The notes beneath the pieces are model-generated. The model ran no database searches and was not told where the DNA came from. It was given only the letters and a program-made list of their open reading frames with translations. Both the position numbers and the translations under genes were made by a program. A stretch of 6,430 nt of DNA from Bacillota bacterium (GTDB taxonomy: Bacteria > Bacillota > Bacilli > Alicyclobacillales > SLC66): NCBI GenBank assembly GCA_021799325.1, contig JAJZAS010000088.1, forward strand, positions 1 through 6,430, in the 5' to 3' direction. Below, in pieces: positions 1 through 5,460 of this stretch (position 1 is its first letter; the number at the start of each line of letters is the position of its first letter).

Positions 1-11
1 GATTATGAACC

Positions 12-1169
12 ATGAAAAAACACATCAAAGAATGGGCCTGGTATTTACTTGTATTTGGGGCAGGACTGGTCATTGCGGGTGTAAGCATTGAATCCCAACG
101 GATCAGATGGTGGCTGATTGGGATTCTTTGTGTGCTATTCAGCGTGGTGGTGCTAATCTTACTGTTTTTGCGGGATCGTGCGAGATCAAAACTTCAGGCC
201 ATCCAGATTGCCCGAAGGCCGCGAGTCGTCGTCATCGGGGGAGGCACTGGGCAACCGGTGCTGTTGCGTGGGCTGAAGCATTTGGATGTAGATATTACGG
301 CTGTGGTCACCGTGGCTGACGATGGTGGGAGTTCAGGACGGTTGAGGTCCGAAATGTTCATGCCCCCACCAGGGGACATTCGCAATTGTTTGATTGCGCT
401 CGCCGATACTGAGCCACTCCTTGCGGACCTGTTGCAATACCGATTTGATGGTGGAACAGGACTTCGTGGGCATAGTTTTGGCAATTTGTTTTTGGCGGCG
501 ATGACACACATTACAGGGGATTTTGAGACGGCCATTCGCGAAACCAGTCGAGTGCTTGCCGTGCGGGGCACGGTGATGCCAGTGGCGAAGCAGGCATTTA
601 CCCTCTCGGCGGTATTTCAGGACGGGTCCAAAGTGCATGGGGAATCGCAAATTCCTCTTGCCAATAAACCAGTGGATAGGATTGAAATCCATCCTGCCTC
701 AGTGGAACCGTTGCCTGAGGTGCTAACGACCATTTCCGATGCGGACGCTATCGTGATTGGCCCGGGCAGCCTTTACACTTCCATTATGCCCAATCTTTTG
801 GTGCCGGGTTTGGTCGATGCGATCCGGGCATCCAAGGCCAAAGTGATTTTTGTCTGCAATGTGATGACCCAACCTGGGGAAACAGACGGTTACACTGCAT
901 CGGATCACGTGGAGGCTATTTATCGCCATGTGGGGGAAGGACTTTTTGATATGATCATCGTTAATTCTGCGGTCATTCCTGATTCAGTACTGCAACAGTA
1001 TGTGGCGCAGAACGCACATCCGGTGACGGTGGATGTTGAAGAATTGCATAAACTGGGGTTAACGGTGATCGCGAGAGATTTTTTGCAAGAGTCCAAGTAC
1101 GCTCGCCACGATCCGGACCTGGTGGCGATGCAAATACTGGCTCTCATCGGAAGGGAACACCGTTCTTAA
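12..1169 (+). CDS. yvcK: YvcK/GlmR family protein (CofD-like fold) with N-terminal membrane anchor
   Basis: Family knowledge: YvcK (GlmR) binds UDP-N-acetylglucosamine and helps control the supply of cell-wall precursors through GlmS; it is needed for growth on gluconeogenic carbon sources in Bacillus. Seen here: the nucleotide-binding motif GGGTGQ at residues 76-81, VADDGGSSGRLR at 101-112, PPPGDIRNC at 118-126, GHSFGNL at 153-159, GPGSLYTSIMPNLL at 250-263 and NVMTQPGET at 283-291, all typical of the family. The protein has 385 residues against about 317 in B. subtilis. The extra length is an N-terminal extension with two hydrophobic helices (about residues 9-27 and 33-53) ending in a basic stretch RDRARSK, so the catalytic-fold domain should sit in the cytoplasm at the membrane. 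The ATG is fixed by an in-frame TGA at positions 6-8; no good ribosome binding site is visible in the 11 bases upstream, which suggests coupling to a preceding gene outside the window (rapZ/yvcJ in related genomes). whiA follows after 36 nt, probably in the same operon. Family assignment is very sure. Confidence 0.96.
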   Translation: MKKHIKEWAWYLLVFGAGLVIAGVSIESQRIRWWLIGILCVLFSVVVLILLFLRDRARSKLQAIQIARRPRVVVIGGGTGQPVLLRGLKHLDVDITAVVTVADDGGSSGRLRSEMFMPPPGDIRNCLIALADTEPLLADLLQYRFDGGTGLRGHSFGNLFLAAMTHITGDFETAIRETSRVLAVRGTVMPVAKQAFTLSAVFQDGSKVHGESQIPLANKPVDRIEIHPASVEPLPEVLTTISDADAIVIGPGSLYTSIMPNLLVPGLVDAIRASKAKVIFVCNVMTQPGETDGYTASDHVEAIYRHVGEGLFDMIIVNSAVIPDSVLQQYVAQNAHPVTVDVEELHKLGLTVIARDFLQESKYARHDPDLVAMQILALIGREHRS

Positions 1170-1191
1170 GGCCCGTCTTCAAGACGCTCGG

Positions 1192-1199
1192 AAGGAGGA
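1192..1199 (+). promoter_or_regulatory. Ribosome binding site of whiA
   Basis: AAGGAGGA lies 6 bases before the TTG at 1206 and is close to a perfect anti-16S match. It decides the non-ATG start of whiA, because no ATG in that frame fits both the site and the conserved MSFAS N-terminus of the family. Confidence 0.85.
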
Positions 1200-1205
1200 A
1201 TTCGA

Positions 1206-2153
1206 TTGTCCTTTGCCTCAAGAACAAAAAAAGAACTCACGCAGGTCTCGGGCAAACCATGTTGTGAACGCGCAGAACTGACGGCATTGATTCAACACTG
1301 CGGTGTCCTCCATGATTGGGAACATGGGAAAGTGTTGGATTTGTCTACAGAAAATGCGGCGATTGCAAGAAGGGCTTACACACTCTTGAGAAGCGCATTT
1401 ACCGGTCCCCTTGAGGTGCTGGTTCAGAAGAAAATGCGTCTGAAAAAAAACAATGTCTATATTATTCGTATGAGAAGCGGTGCGGAGTCGTTTTTGCAGA
1501 CACTGGATCTGTTGCAAGAGGGAGAAGTAGTTCCTGCCATTCCAGCGCCAACTATCGAACAGCATTGTTGCAGAAAGTCCTATTTACGAGGTGCATTTTT
1601 GGCGAGTGGTTCAGTCAATGATCCGGACAGCCACACCTATCACCTTGAAATTTCAAATAAGAGCAGCGAACAGGTAGATCATCTACTGCAACTTTTCCAG
1701 GAATTTCGATTGCATGCAAAAGCGATTGAACGCAAAAAAGGCCATATCGTCTACTTGAAGGAAGGAGAAAAAATAGTTGAGTTTCTCGGGTTGATCGGCG
1801 CGCATCAGGCGGTTTTGCACTTTGAGGAAGTGAGGATCGTGAAGGGGATGCGCAATCAGGTGAACCGGCTCGTCAATTGTGAGACGGCCAATCTCAACAA
1901 AACCATTTCTGCAGCGGTAAGGCAAATCGAAAACATTCGATTGATCGAAGAACGGATTGGGCTTGACAAATTGCCGTTAAAACTTCAGGTGGTGGCAGAA
2001 AAGCGCTTGCAGTATCCGGAGATTACGCTTCAGGAATTATGCGAAATGTTGCCGGAACATGTCAGTAAATCAGGGCTCAATCACCGGTTGCGAAAATTAG
2101 ACGAAATTGCACAAAAGATTCGTGCAGAAAAGCGAAAGCTTCAGGAATCGTAG
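1206..2153 (+). CDS. whiA: DNA-binding regulator WhiA
   Basis: WhiA is a conserved Gram-positive protein. In Streptomyces it controls sporulation and division genes; in Bacillus it binds DNA and affects cell division and chromosome segregation. The 315 residues match the usual length. Seen here: the N-terminal family signature MSFASRTKKEL, then a degenerate LAGLIDADG homing-endonuclease-like domain (first half around CCERAELTALIQHCG at 19-33, second half around YLRGAFLASGSVNDP at 126-140), a linker with the conserved NRLVNCETANLNKT at 220-233, and a C-terminal helix-turn-helix region near 256-303 with SKSGLNHRLRKLDEIA at 288-302. The endonuclease domain is a DNA-binding relic in this family, not an active nuclease. 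The start is a TTG chosen from the strong ribosome binding site at 1192-1199 and the conserved N-terminus. It follows yvcK by 36 nt and is very likely cotranscribed with it. No intrinsic terminator is visible after it. Confidence 0.97.
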   Translation: MSFASRTKKELTQVSGKPCCERAELTALIQHCGVLHDWEHGKVLDLSTENAAIARRAYTLLRSAFTGPLEVLVQKKMRLKKNNVYIIRMRSGAESFLQTLDLLQEGEVVPAIPAPTIEQHCCRKSYLRGAFLASGSVNDPDSHTYHLEISNKSSEQVDHLLQLFQEFRLHAKAIERKKGHIVYLKEGEKIVEFLGLIGAHQAVLHFEEVRIVKGMRNQVNRLVNCETANLNKTISAAVRQIENIRLIEERIGLDKLPLKLQVVAEKRLQYPEITLQELCEMLPEHVSKSGLNHRLRKLDEIAQKIRAEKRKLQES

Positions 2154-2179
2154 TCAGGCTTAACATGCTCTGCTATAAT
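2151..2179 (+). promoter_or_regulatory. Candidate extended -10 promoter for crh
   Basis: A perfect TATAAT lies at 2174-2179 with the extended -10 element TG at 2171-2172. A weak -35 candidate TAGTCA (4 of 6 consensus bases) lies at 2151-2156, 17 bp upstream, and overlaps the whiA stop codon. Transcription would start near 2186, giving a leader of about 60 nt before crh. This suggests crh can be expressed independently of yvcK-whiA. It is a motif match only. Confidence 0.6.
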
Positions 2180-2246
2180 GTGATAATAAAAGTGTATTCA
2201 ATGAATTGTTTTTTAAATTTGGTTTGTTGCATAGGGGGAGCATACT

Positions 2247-2504
2247 TTGGCAGAGCGTACCGCAACGGTTAATTTAAAATCTGGTTTGCAAGCCCGTCAA
2301 GCCGCGCTATTTGTGCAAGAAGCGAATAAGTTCAGCAGCGAAGTGTTTTTGGAAAAAGACGGGAAATCAGTCAACGCAAAAAGTATTATGGGTGTGATGT
2401 CCCTGGTGATCCCCCACGGTGCGCTGATTATACTACGGGCGAGCGGATCAGACGGGGATCAGGCGGTGGAAAGACTGGCCACCATGGTGATGAAAGAAGA
2501 ATAA
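2247..2504 (+). CDS. crh: Crh, catabolite repression HPr-like protein
   Basis: Crh is an HPr paralogue. It does not carry phosphate in the sugar phosphotransferase chain, but when phosphorylated on Ser46 by HPr kinase it acts as a corepressor of CcpA; in B. subtilis unphosphorylated Crh also affects methylglyoxal synthase. At 85 residues the length is that of Crh. Seen here: the active-site position is Gln15 (in SGLQAR), not the His15 of HPr, while Ser46 is kept in NAKSIMGVMSL at 43-53. The stretch AALFVQEANKF at 19-29 and FLEKDGK at 34-40 match B. subtilis Crh closely. Odd point: residue 18 is Gln (codon CAA) where HPr and the Crh proteins I recall have Pro. The start is TTG, set by GGGGG at 2234-2238, 8 bases upstream. 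Location directly after whiA matches the classic gene order. HPr itself should be encoded elsewhere. No clear terminator follows. Confidence 0.95.
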   Translation: MAERTATVNLKSGLQARQAALFVQEANKFSSEVFLEKDGKSVNAKSIMGVMSLVIPHGALIILRASGSDGDQAVERLATMVMKEE

Positions 2505-2540
2505 TTATCAATAACCTGTACGAATGATCGACCCATTGCA

Positions 2541-2570
2541 TTCATACGCTTTTAACGAATGACTTATAAA
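2541..2570 (+). promoter_or_regulatory. Possible promoter for the 162-residue membrane protein gene
   Basis: TTCATA at 2541-2546 (4 of 6 of the -35 consensus) and TATAAA at 2565-2570 (5 of 6 of the -10 consensus) are 18 bp apart. A start near 2577 would give a leader of about 20 nt. The elements sit inside the 2543-2587 inverted repeat, so access could be controlled. A motif match in an AT-rich gap, so tentative. Confidence 0.35.
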
Positions 2571-2587
2571 TGTCTAGCAAGCGTATG
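2543..2587 (+). repeat. 9-bp inverted repeat reaching the ribosome binding site
   Basis: CATACGCTT (2543-2551) and AAGCGTATG (2579-2587) are perfect inverted copies separated by 27 nt. Allowing one U-G pair, the stem would extend to 2541/2589. The right arm ends in the GGAGG (2587-2591) that serves the GTG at 2599. No T-run follows, so it is not a terminator. It could be an operator around the possible promoter, or an RNA stem in transcripts arriving from crh that partly covers the ribosome binding site. Also seen: the direct repeat ACGAATGA at 2520-2527 and 2555-2562. Confidence 0.55.
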
Positions 2588-2598
2588 GAGGCGATAAG

Positions 2599-3087
2599 GT
2601 GCGAAAGAGCTTTTTGCATGTCAAGAAGCGAGCACCGGGGTCGTATTTGTTCGTTGTCTTGGTGGTAGGAGCCATTCTGGCATTTGGTTTGTGGATATTT
2701 GTTTCAGTGAACCCCTTTCAGCCCGCTAATCCTTTTCTTCGCCAGGTGACCATTGGCCAATCGGTGATTGGCGACTGGCGCTATGGCGGTGCAGACCCCA
2801 ATGGCGCCATGAAGTTCTATGACGCCTATCAATATGTCACGATTCCTGCGAATTCCCCTAAATTTGCGGCGGATGGAGAGTTTGTCACGCTTGATGGCCA
2901 TACGCCAAGCACCTTAACCTTTGAACCTGCTTACGAATCTGAGATCATAGGGCCAGCCAGTTACGTCTGGATCCTACTTGCAGTTGCGGCTGTTTTAGCC
3001 TTGGTATGGAAAAAAAGGCGACTCGCTATTCCCAAAATGCGAAGGCAGCGAAAACGCTTGCCATCTTTTCATCACAAAATGAAGTAG
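2599..3087 (+). CDS. Hypothetical protein with two membrane helices
   Basis: I do not recognise this 162-residue protein. It has a basic N-terminus (MRKSFLHVKKR), a first hydrophobic helix at about residues 16-37, a loop of about 80 residues, a second helix at about 121-137 (YVWILLAVAAVLALVW), and a strongly basic C-tail (KKRRLAIPKMRRQRKR, 138-153). By the positive-inside rule both ends are cytoplasmic and residues 38-120 face outside. The outer part is rich in Pro, Gly, Tyr and Asp and has no cysteine; no enzyme motif is visible. The GTG start is supported by GGAGG at 2587-2591, 7 bases upstream. It lies 94 nt after crh behind an inverted repeat and possible promoter, so it may be its own unit. 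The 118-nt gap to the next gene makes close cotranslation unlikely. A real gene is likely because the topology is coherent and the ribosome binding site is strong. Confidence 0.8.
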   Translation: MRKSFLHVKKRAPGSYLFVVLVVGAILAFGLWIFVSVNPFQPANPFLRQVTIGQSVIGDWRYGGADPNGAMKFYDAYQYVTIPANSPKFAADGEFVTLDGHTPSTLTFEPAYESEIIGPASYVWILLAVAAVLALVWKKRRLAIPKMRRQRKRLPSFHHKMK

Positions 3088-3162
3088 CACTTTACAATCA
3101 GCGCAATATTTTACGAAACTGCATCGCGGAAAATGAAAGGATGCCATATGCTTCTTGATAGG

Positions 3163-3194
3163 TACCGAGAAATGAGAAGGGCCCTTTCTTGGTG
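3163..3194 (+). promoter_or_regulatory. Potential leader hairpin just before a ribosome binding site
   Basis: ACCGAGAAA (3164-3172) can pair with TTTCTTGGT (3185-3193), 9 bp with one G-U pair, around a 12-nt loop that holds GGGCCC. The stem abuts GGAGG (3194-3198) of the Tag-like gene; a further U-G pair would use its first G. There is no T-run, so it is not a typical terminator. It may affect translation or message stability. Structure was judged by eye only. Confidence 0.4.
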
Positions 3195-3205
3195 GAGGCA
3201 TATTC

Positions 3206-3625
3206 ATGGCAAGTGTCATGATAGCGGTGGACGTACAGTCGGATGAATACTTTTTTGAAGTATTGACTAAGGTGGTATTTTATACTGGATTTCACCGCGG
3301 CGTGGTGGAACGCAAGTGGGCGAATTTTAAGCAGGCTTTTTGTGGTTTTTCCATTGCCAAAGTCGCTGCTTTTGATGAGTTAGATATTGAAAAGTTGCTG
3401 GCAAAAGATTCTATGATCATCAAGAATTCTCGCAAAGTTATTGCTACGGTGGAAAATGCAAAGGTTTGTCAGCAATTGATTGAGGAATATGGTTCTATGT
3501 CAGCATTTCTTCAGTACGTCCAACATGAACAAAAGCGAAGTTGGGAAGGAGAATTTCGGCGCCTGTTTCATCTGATCGGTGAAAGCGCGGCGCACTCATT
3601 GGTCGAAGACCTGCAACTGGAATAA
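3206..3625 (+). CDS. Tag-like protein (3-methyladenine DNA glycosylase I core), probably non-canonical
   Basis: The 139 residues resemble the helical core of Tag, the base-excision enzyme that removes 3-methyladenine from DNA. By-eye alignment to remembered Tag sequences: residues 15-45 (YFFEVL...FKQAF) match the LFEMICLEGQQAGLSW region without gaps, AKVAAFDELDIEKLLAKDSMIIKNSRKV (51-78) matches the conserved PVKVA...DIERLL..AGIIRHRGKI region, and FHLIGESAAHSLVEDLQL (121-138) matches FKFVGPTTVYAFMQAIGL. It is shorter than Tag (about 185-190 residues): it lacks the N-terminal Cys/His and the C-terminal His/Cys that bind structural zinc. The position of the base-binding glutamate (Glu38 in E. 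coli) appears to be Val23, and the pocket Trp46 appears to be Arg31. It may therefore be inactive or have another substrate. The ATG start has GGAGG at 3194-3198, 7 bases upstream. The gene stands alone before a strong terminator. Confidence 0.7.
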   Translation: MASVMIAVDVQSDEYFFEVLTKVVFYTGFHRGVVERKWANFKQAFCGFSIAKVAAFDELDIEKLLAKDSMIIKNSRKVIATVENAKVCQQLIEEYGSMSAFLQYVQHEQKRSWEGEFRRLFHLIGESAAHSLVEDLQLE

Positions 3626-3644
3626 ATAAATTAAGAACGGATAG

Positions 3645-3680
3645 ACACGGTGGGACCAAAATGGTACACCGTGTTTTTTT
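3645..3680 (+). terminator. Intrinsic terminator after the Tag-like gene
   Basis: ACACGGTG (3645-3652) pairs perfectly with CACCGTGT (3667-3674), and an inner ACCA (3655-3658) / TGGT (3662-3665) stem closes an AAA loop. Seven T residues run from 3674 to 3680. It lies 20 nt after the stop codon of the Tag-like gene, as expected of a Rho-independent terminator on the + strand. The reverse strand lacks a T-run, so it works one way. Confidence 0.92.
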
Positions 3681-3687
3681 ATAGGCA

Positions 3688-3696
3688 TGCTATAAT
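3688..3696 (+). promoter_or_regulatory. Extended -10 promoter for the metalloprotease gene
   Basis: TGCTATAAT combines a perfect TATAAT (3691-3696) with the TGn extended -10 element; the same nine bases occur upstream of crh (2171-2179). No good -35 box is seen 16-18 bp upstream, where the terminator stem lies. Transcription would begin near 3703, about 16 nt before the chosen start codon. Confidence 0.65.
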
Positions 3697-3706
3697 TATT
3701 TTCACT

Positions 3707-3712
3707 GGGGGA
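3707..3712 (+). promoter_or_regulatory. Ribosome binding site deciding the metalloprotease start
   Basis: GGGGG at 3707-3711 is 7 bases before the GTG at 3719 but only 1 base before the in-frame ATG at 3713. The crh and M24 genes show the same GGGGG core 8 and 7 bases before their TTG codons, which supports the GTG as the true start. Confidence 0.6.
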
Positions 3713-3718
3713 ATGTAT

Positions 3719-5440
3719 GTGGGCCTTGGGTTTTTGAAAAAGGGAAGAGTAGTTGCCATATTGGGAATGGCACTCTTGACCCTAGTTATTTATCCTTTTT
3801 ATACTCCTGTTCGTTTGAAAACTTCAGCGCATGTGGCGCCTCATCAAGTGATGAAAAAGTCAACCAATATAGTGTTGCATCATCGCCGTATGACATCGGT
3901 GGAGAGTGAGCATCCCAAGAAAGTGACCATGTTGGTGGTGTGTGCGTCTTTTTTGGGTCAGCCCGCGACGAAACCTCTGTCTTTATATCAAAATTTGTAC
4001 TTTGGCAGTCATCAATCGGTGGCGAGTTATTATCGCAAGGTATCCTATGGACAACTTCAACTGACGGGAGAAGTCGTGGGCGATCCGCTCCGGCCCGGAA
4101 AGTTTCTGCCGTTACCGCACTCGGAATCCTATTATGCGAAGACGGAAAATGGTTCTGGGGGTAACTTTCCCAACAATGACGATGGGGTAGTATCAGACGT
4201 CATTAATCAATTGGTGAAGGATCATTTTAATTTCAAACCTTTCGTGAAAGATGGCCAAATCCCGTATCTCGCGATCGTTTACAGCGGGTTCGGCGCAGAT
4301 GTGGAGCCCAATAATAAAAATCTGATTTGGCCGGTTGAATCAAATTTGCAATATCCCATTGTCATTCCGCTGAATGATCGGCAAAAACCTACGAGATTAT
4401 ATGGCGGATCCAGGGAAAGGACGTCACTTCCCAGTGATGTGGCCTTGGTGAATGCGTATGACCTGGTGCCAGAGCTCGACGACTCCTCTGGCGATCCGGT
4501 GACACTCGGTGTGATCGCTCATGAATTTGGGCATTTATTGGGGTTGATGGATGTTTATGATGTGTCCAGTGCGGCCAACGCAGGACAGGGCGTGGGACCT
4601 TTTTCCCTGATGGGGACTGGTAATTGGAATGGCTTCCCATCTGGCGAACAACCGGCAGGACTGGACCCCTATTCTCTGATCTATTTGGGGTGGGTAAAGC
4701 CGAAAACCATCACTGAAAGCGAAACAGGCGTTCCGCTTCCGCCACTTGAAACCACGCCTATCGTCTATCAACTAAATCCGCTAAATTTTAGCAACGAATA
4801 CTTTTTGCTTTCCAACGAAGAGGCAATAGGTGTTGACGTAGCCATTCCGGATACTGGCGTTTTTATCTGGAGAATTGATGCCACGGAAGTGATGCCAAGC
4901 AGTTATGACTGGACGAACGATGTGTTAAATGACCCTACCCAGAATCACTCTCATCATGATGATATTGCCATCATCAGTGCGGGGAACACGAATGATCTTT
5001 TGCAGCCGGAAGGGGCAGTGGGGACTTATCAGGACGCCTATCCCGTAAATGGCAACAATCAGTTCACTTCGCTCAGCAAGCCTTCGAACCGGCTGTGGAA
5101 CGGGCAGTATCTGGGGATGAATGTCACTCACATTGCGATTAATCCTGTCACTAAGGTGGCAACGTTTGACGTGACGGATGTACAGAGCGGCAATTCACTA
5201 GTCATCCCAAGGCCCACTGCAGGACTGACGGTTAAAGTGGGCGTTCCTGTACGATTGCGTGCTGTATATACCCATGATGGGATTTCCAGCGATATGGAAA
5301 AAGAGGCTGTCTGGTCGACCAATATAAAGGCAAAGTGGCAGGGAAGTCAGGTGACATTCTTGACTAGTGGGCAAGCAAAGGTCAATGTATCCTATAATGG
5401 GTTATCCGCACTGGCTTATTTTAACGTTGTCAATCATTAA
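3719..5440 (+). CDS. Exported M6-family (immune inhibitor A-like) zinc metalloprotease with C-terminal Ig-like domain
   Basis: A 573-residue protein predicted to cleave proteins outside the cell. A basic start (LKKGR) precedes a hydrophobic segment VVAILGMALLTLVIYPFY at about residues 15-32, which acts as signal peptide or membrane anchor; the cleavage site is unclear. The zinc motif HEFGHLLGLMD lies at residues 268-278 (4520-4552), with His268, His272 and probably Asp278 as ligands and Glu269 as catalytic base. SLMGTGNWNG follows (from 4604), as in M6 proteases, and upstream IVYSGFGADVEPN and LIWP match the family. The segment HHDDIAIISAG through YPVNGNNQFTSLSKPSNRLWNG also fits the M6 fold. 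The last 80 residues or so, after a PRPTAG linker, form an Ig-like (Big2-like) beta domain, possibly for wall or substrate binding. Start choice: GTG at 3719 from the ribosome binding site; ATG 3713 is possible; a GTG at 3650 extends the frame but lies inside the terminator. Physiological substrate unknown. Confidence 0.9.
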   Translation: MGLGFLKKGRVVAILGMALLTLVIYPFYTPVRLKTSAHVAPHQVMKKSTNIVLHHRRMTSVESEHPKKVTMLVVCASFLGQPATKPLSLYQNLYFGSHQSVASYYRKVSYGQLQLTGEVVGDPLRPGKFLPLPHSESYYAKTENGSGGNFPNNDDGVVSDVINQLVKDHFNFKPFVKDGQIPYLAIVYSGFGADVEPNNKNLIWPVESNLQYPIVIPLNDRQKPTRLYGGSRERTSLPSDVALVNAYDLVPELDDSSGDPVTLGVIAHEFGHLLGLMDVYDVSSAANAGQGVGPFSLMGTGNWNGFPSGEQPAGLDPYSLIYLGWVKPKTITESETGVPLPPLETTPIVYQLNPLNFSNEYFLLSNEEAIGVDVAIPDTGVFIWRIDATEVMPSSYDWTNDVLNDPTQNHSHHDDIAIISAGNTNDLLQPEGAVGTYQDAYPVNGNNQFTSLSKPSNRLWNGQYLGMNVTHIAINPVTKVATFDVTDVQSGNSLVIPRPTAGLTVKVGVPVRLRAVYTHDGISSDMEKEAVWSTNIKAKWQGSQVTFLTSGQAKVNVSYNGLSALAYFNVVNH

Positions 5441-5446
5441 AACGAT

Positions 5447-5455
5447 GAGGGGGAA
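5447..5455 (+). promoter_or_regulatory. Ribosome binding site of the M24 peptidase gene
   Basis: GAGGGGGAA lies 5 bases before TTG at 5461, with the GGGGG core (5449-5453) ending 7 bases from it. It sits inside the 20-nt gap after the metalloprotease stop codon and supports a TTG start that is easily missed. Confidence 0.75.
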
Positions 5456-5460
5456 GCGCA

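Noticed and set aside
194..571. Open frames on the - strand across yvcK (194-571, 333-692, 723-929, 920-1147)
   Set aside because: They are antisense to a highly conserved gene, overlap each other and show no recognisable motifs.
1174..1186. CGTCTTCAAGACG palindrome between yvcK and whiA
   Set aside because: It gives only a 5-bp stem with a 3-nt loop and no T-run. It is too weak for a terminator, and no known operator is recognised.
1218..1925. Open frames on the - strand within whiA (1218-1565, 1683-1925)
   Set aside because: They are shadows of the conserved whiA frame.
2203..2216. ATTCAATGAAT-like palindrome followed by a T-run between whiA and crh, as a terminator
   Set aside because: The palindrome has no room for a loop and its stem is short and AT-only; it would not be a stable hairpin.
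3177..3186. AAGGGCCCTT perfect palindrome before the Tag-like gene
   Set aside because: A 10-bp palindrome without a spacer cannot form a hairpin and is short enough to occur by chance; it mostly falls in the loop of the larger stem already listed.
3088..3205. Promoter or T-box-type riboswitch before the Tag-like gene
   Set aside because: TTTACA at 3091-3096 has no -10 box at proper spacing, and no T-box, S-box or other riboswitch core was recognised.
3940..4164. A 74-codon + strand frame inside the metalloprotease gene
   Set aside because: It overlaps a protein with clear family motifs and encodes nothing recognisable.
4389..5322. Several - strand frames opposite the protease gene
   Set aside because: They are His/Pro/Arg-rich, low-quality translations typical of antisense frames.
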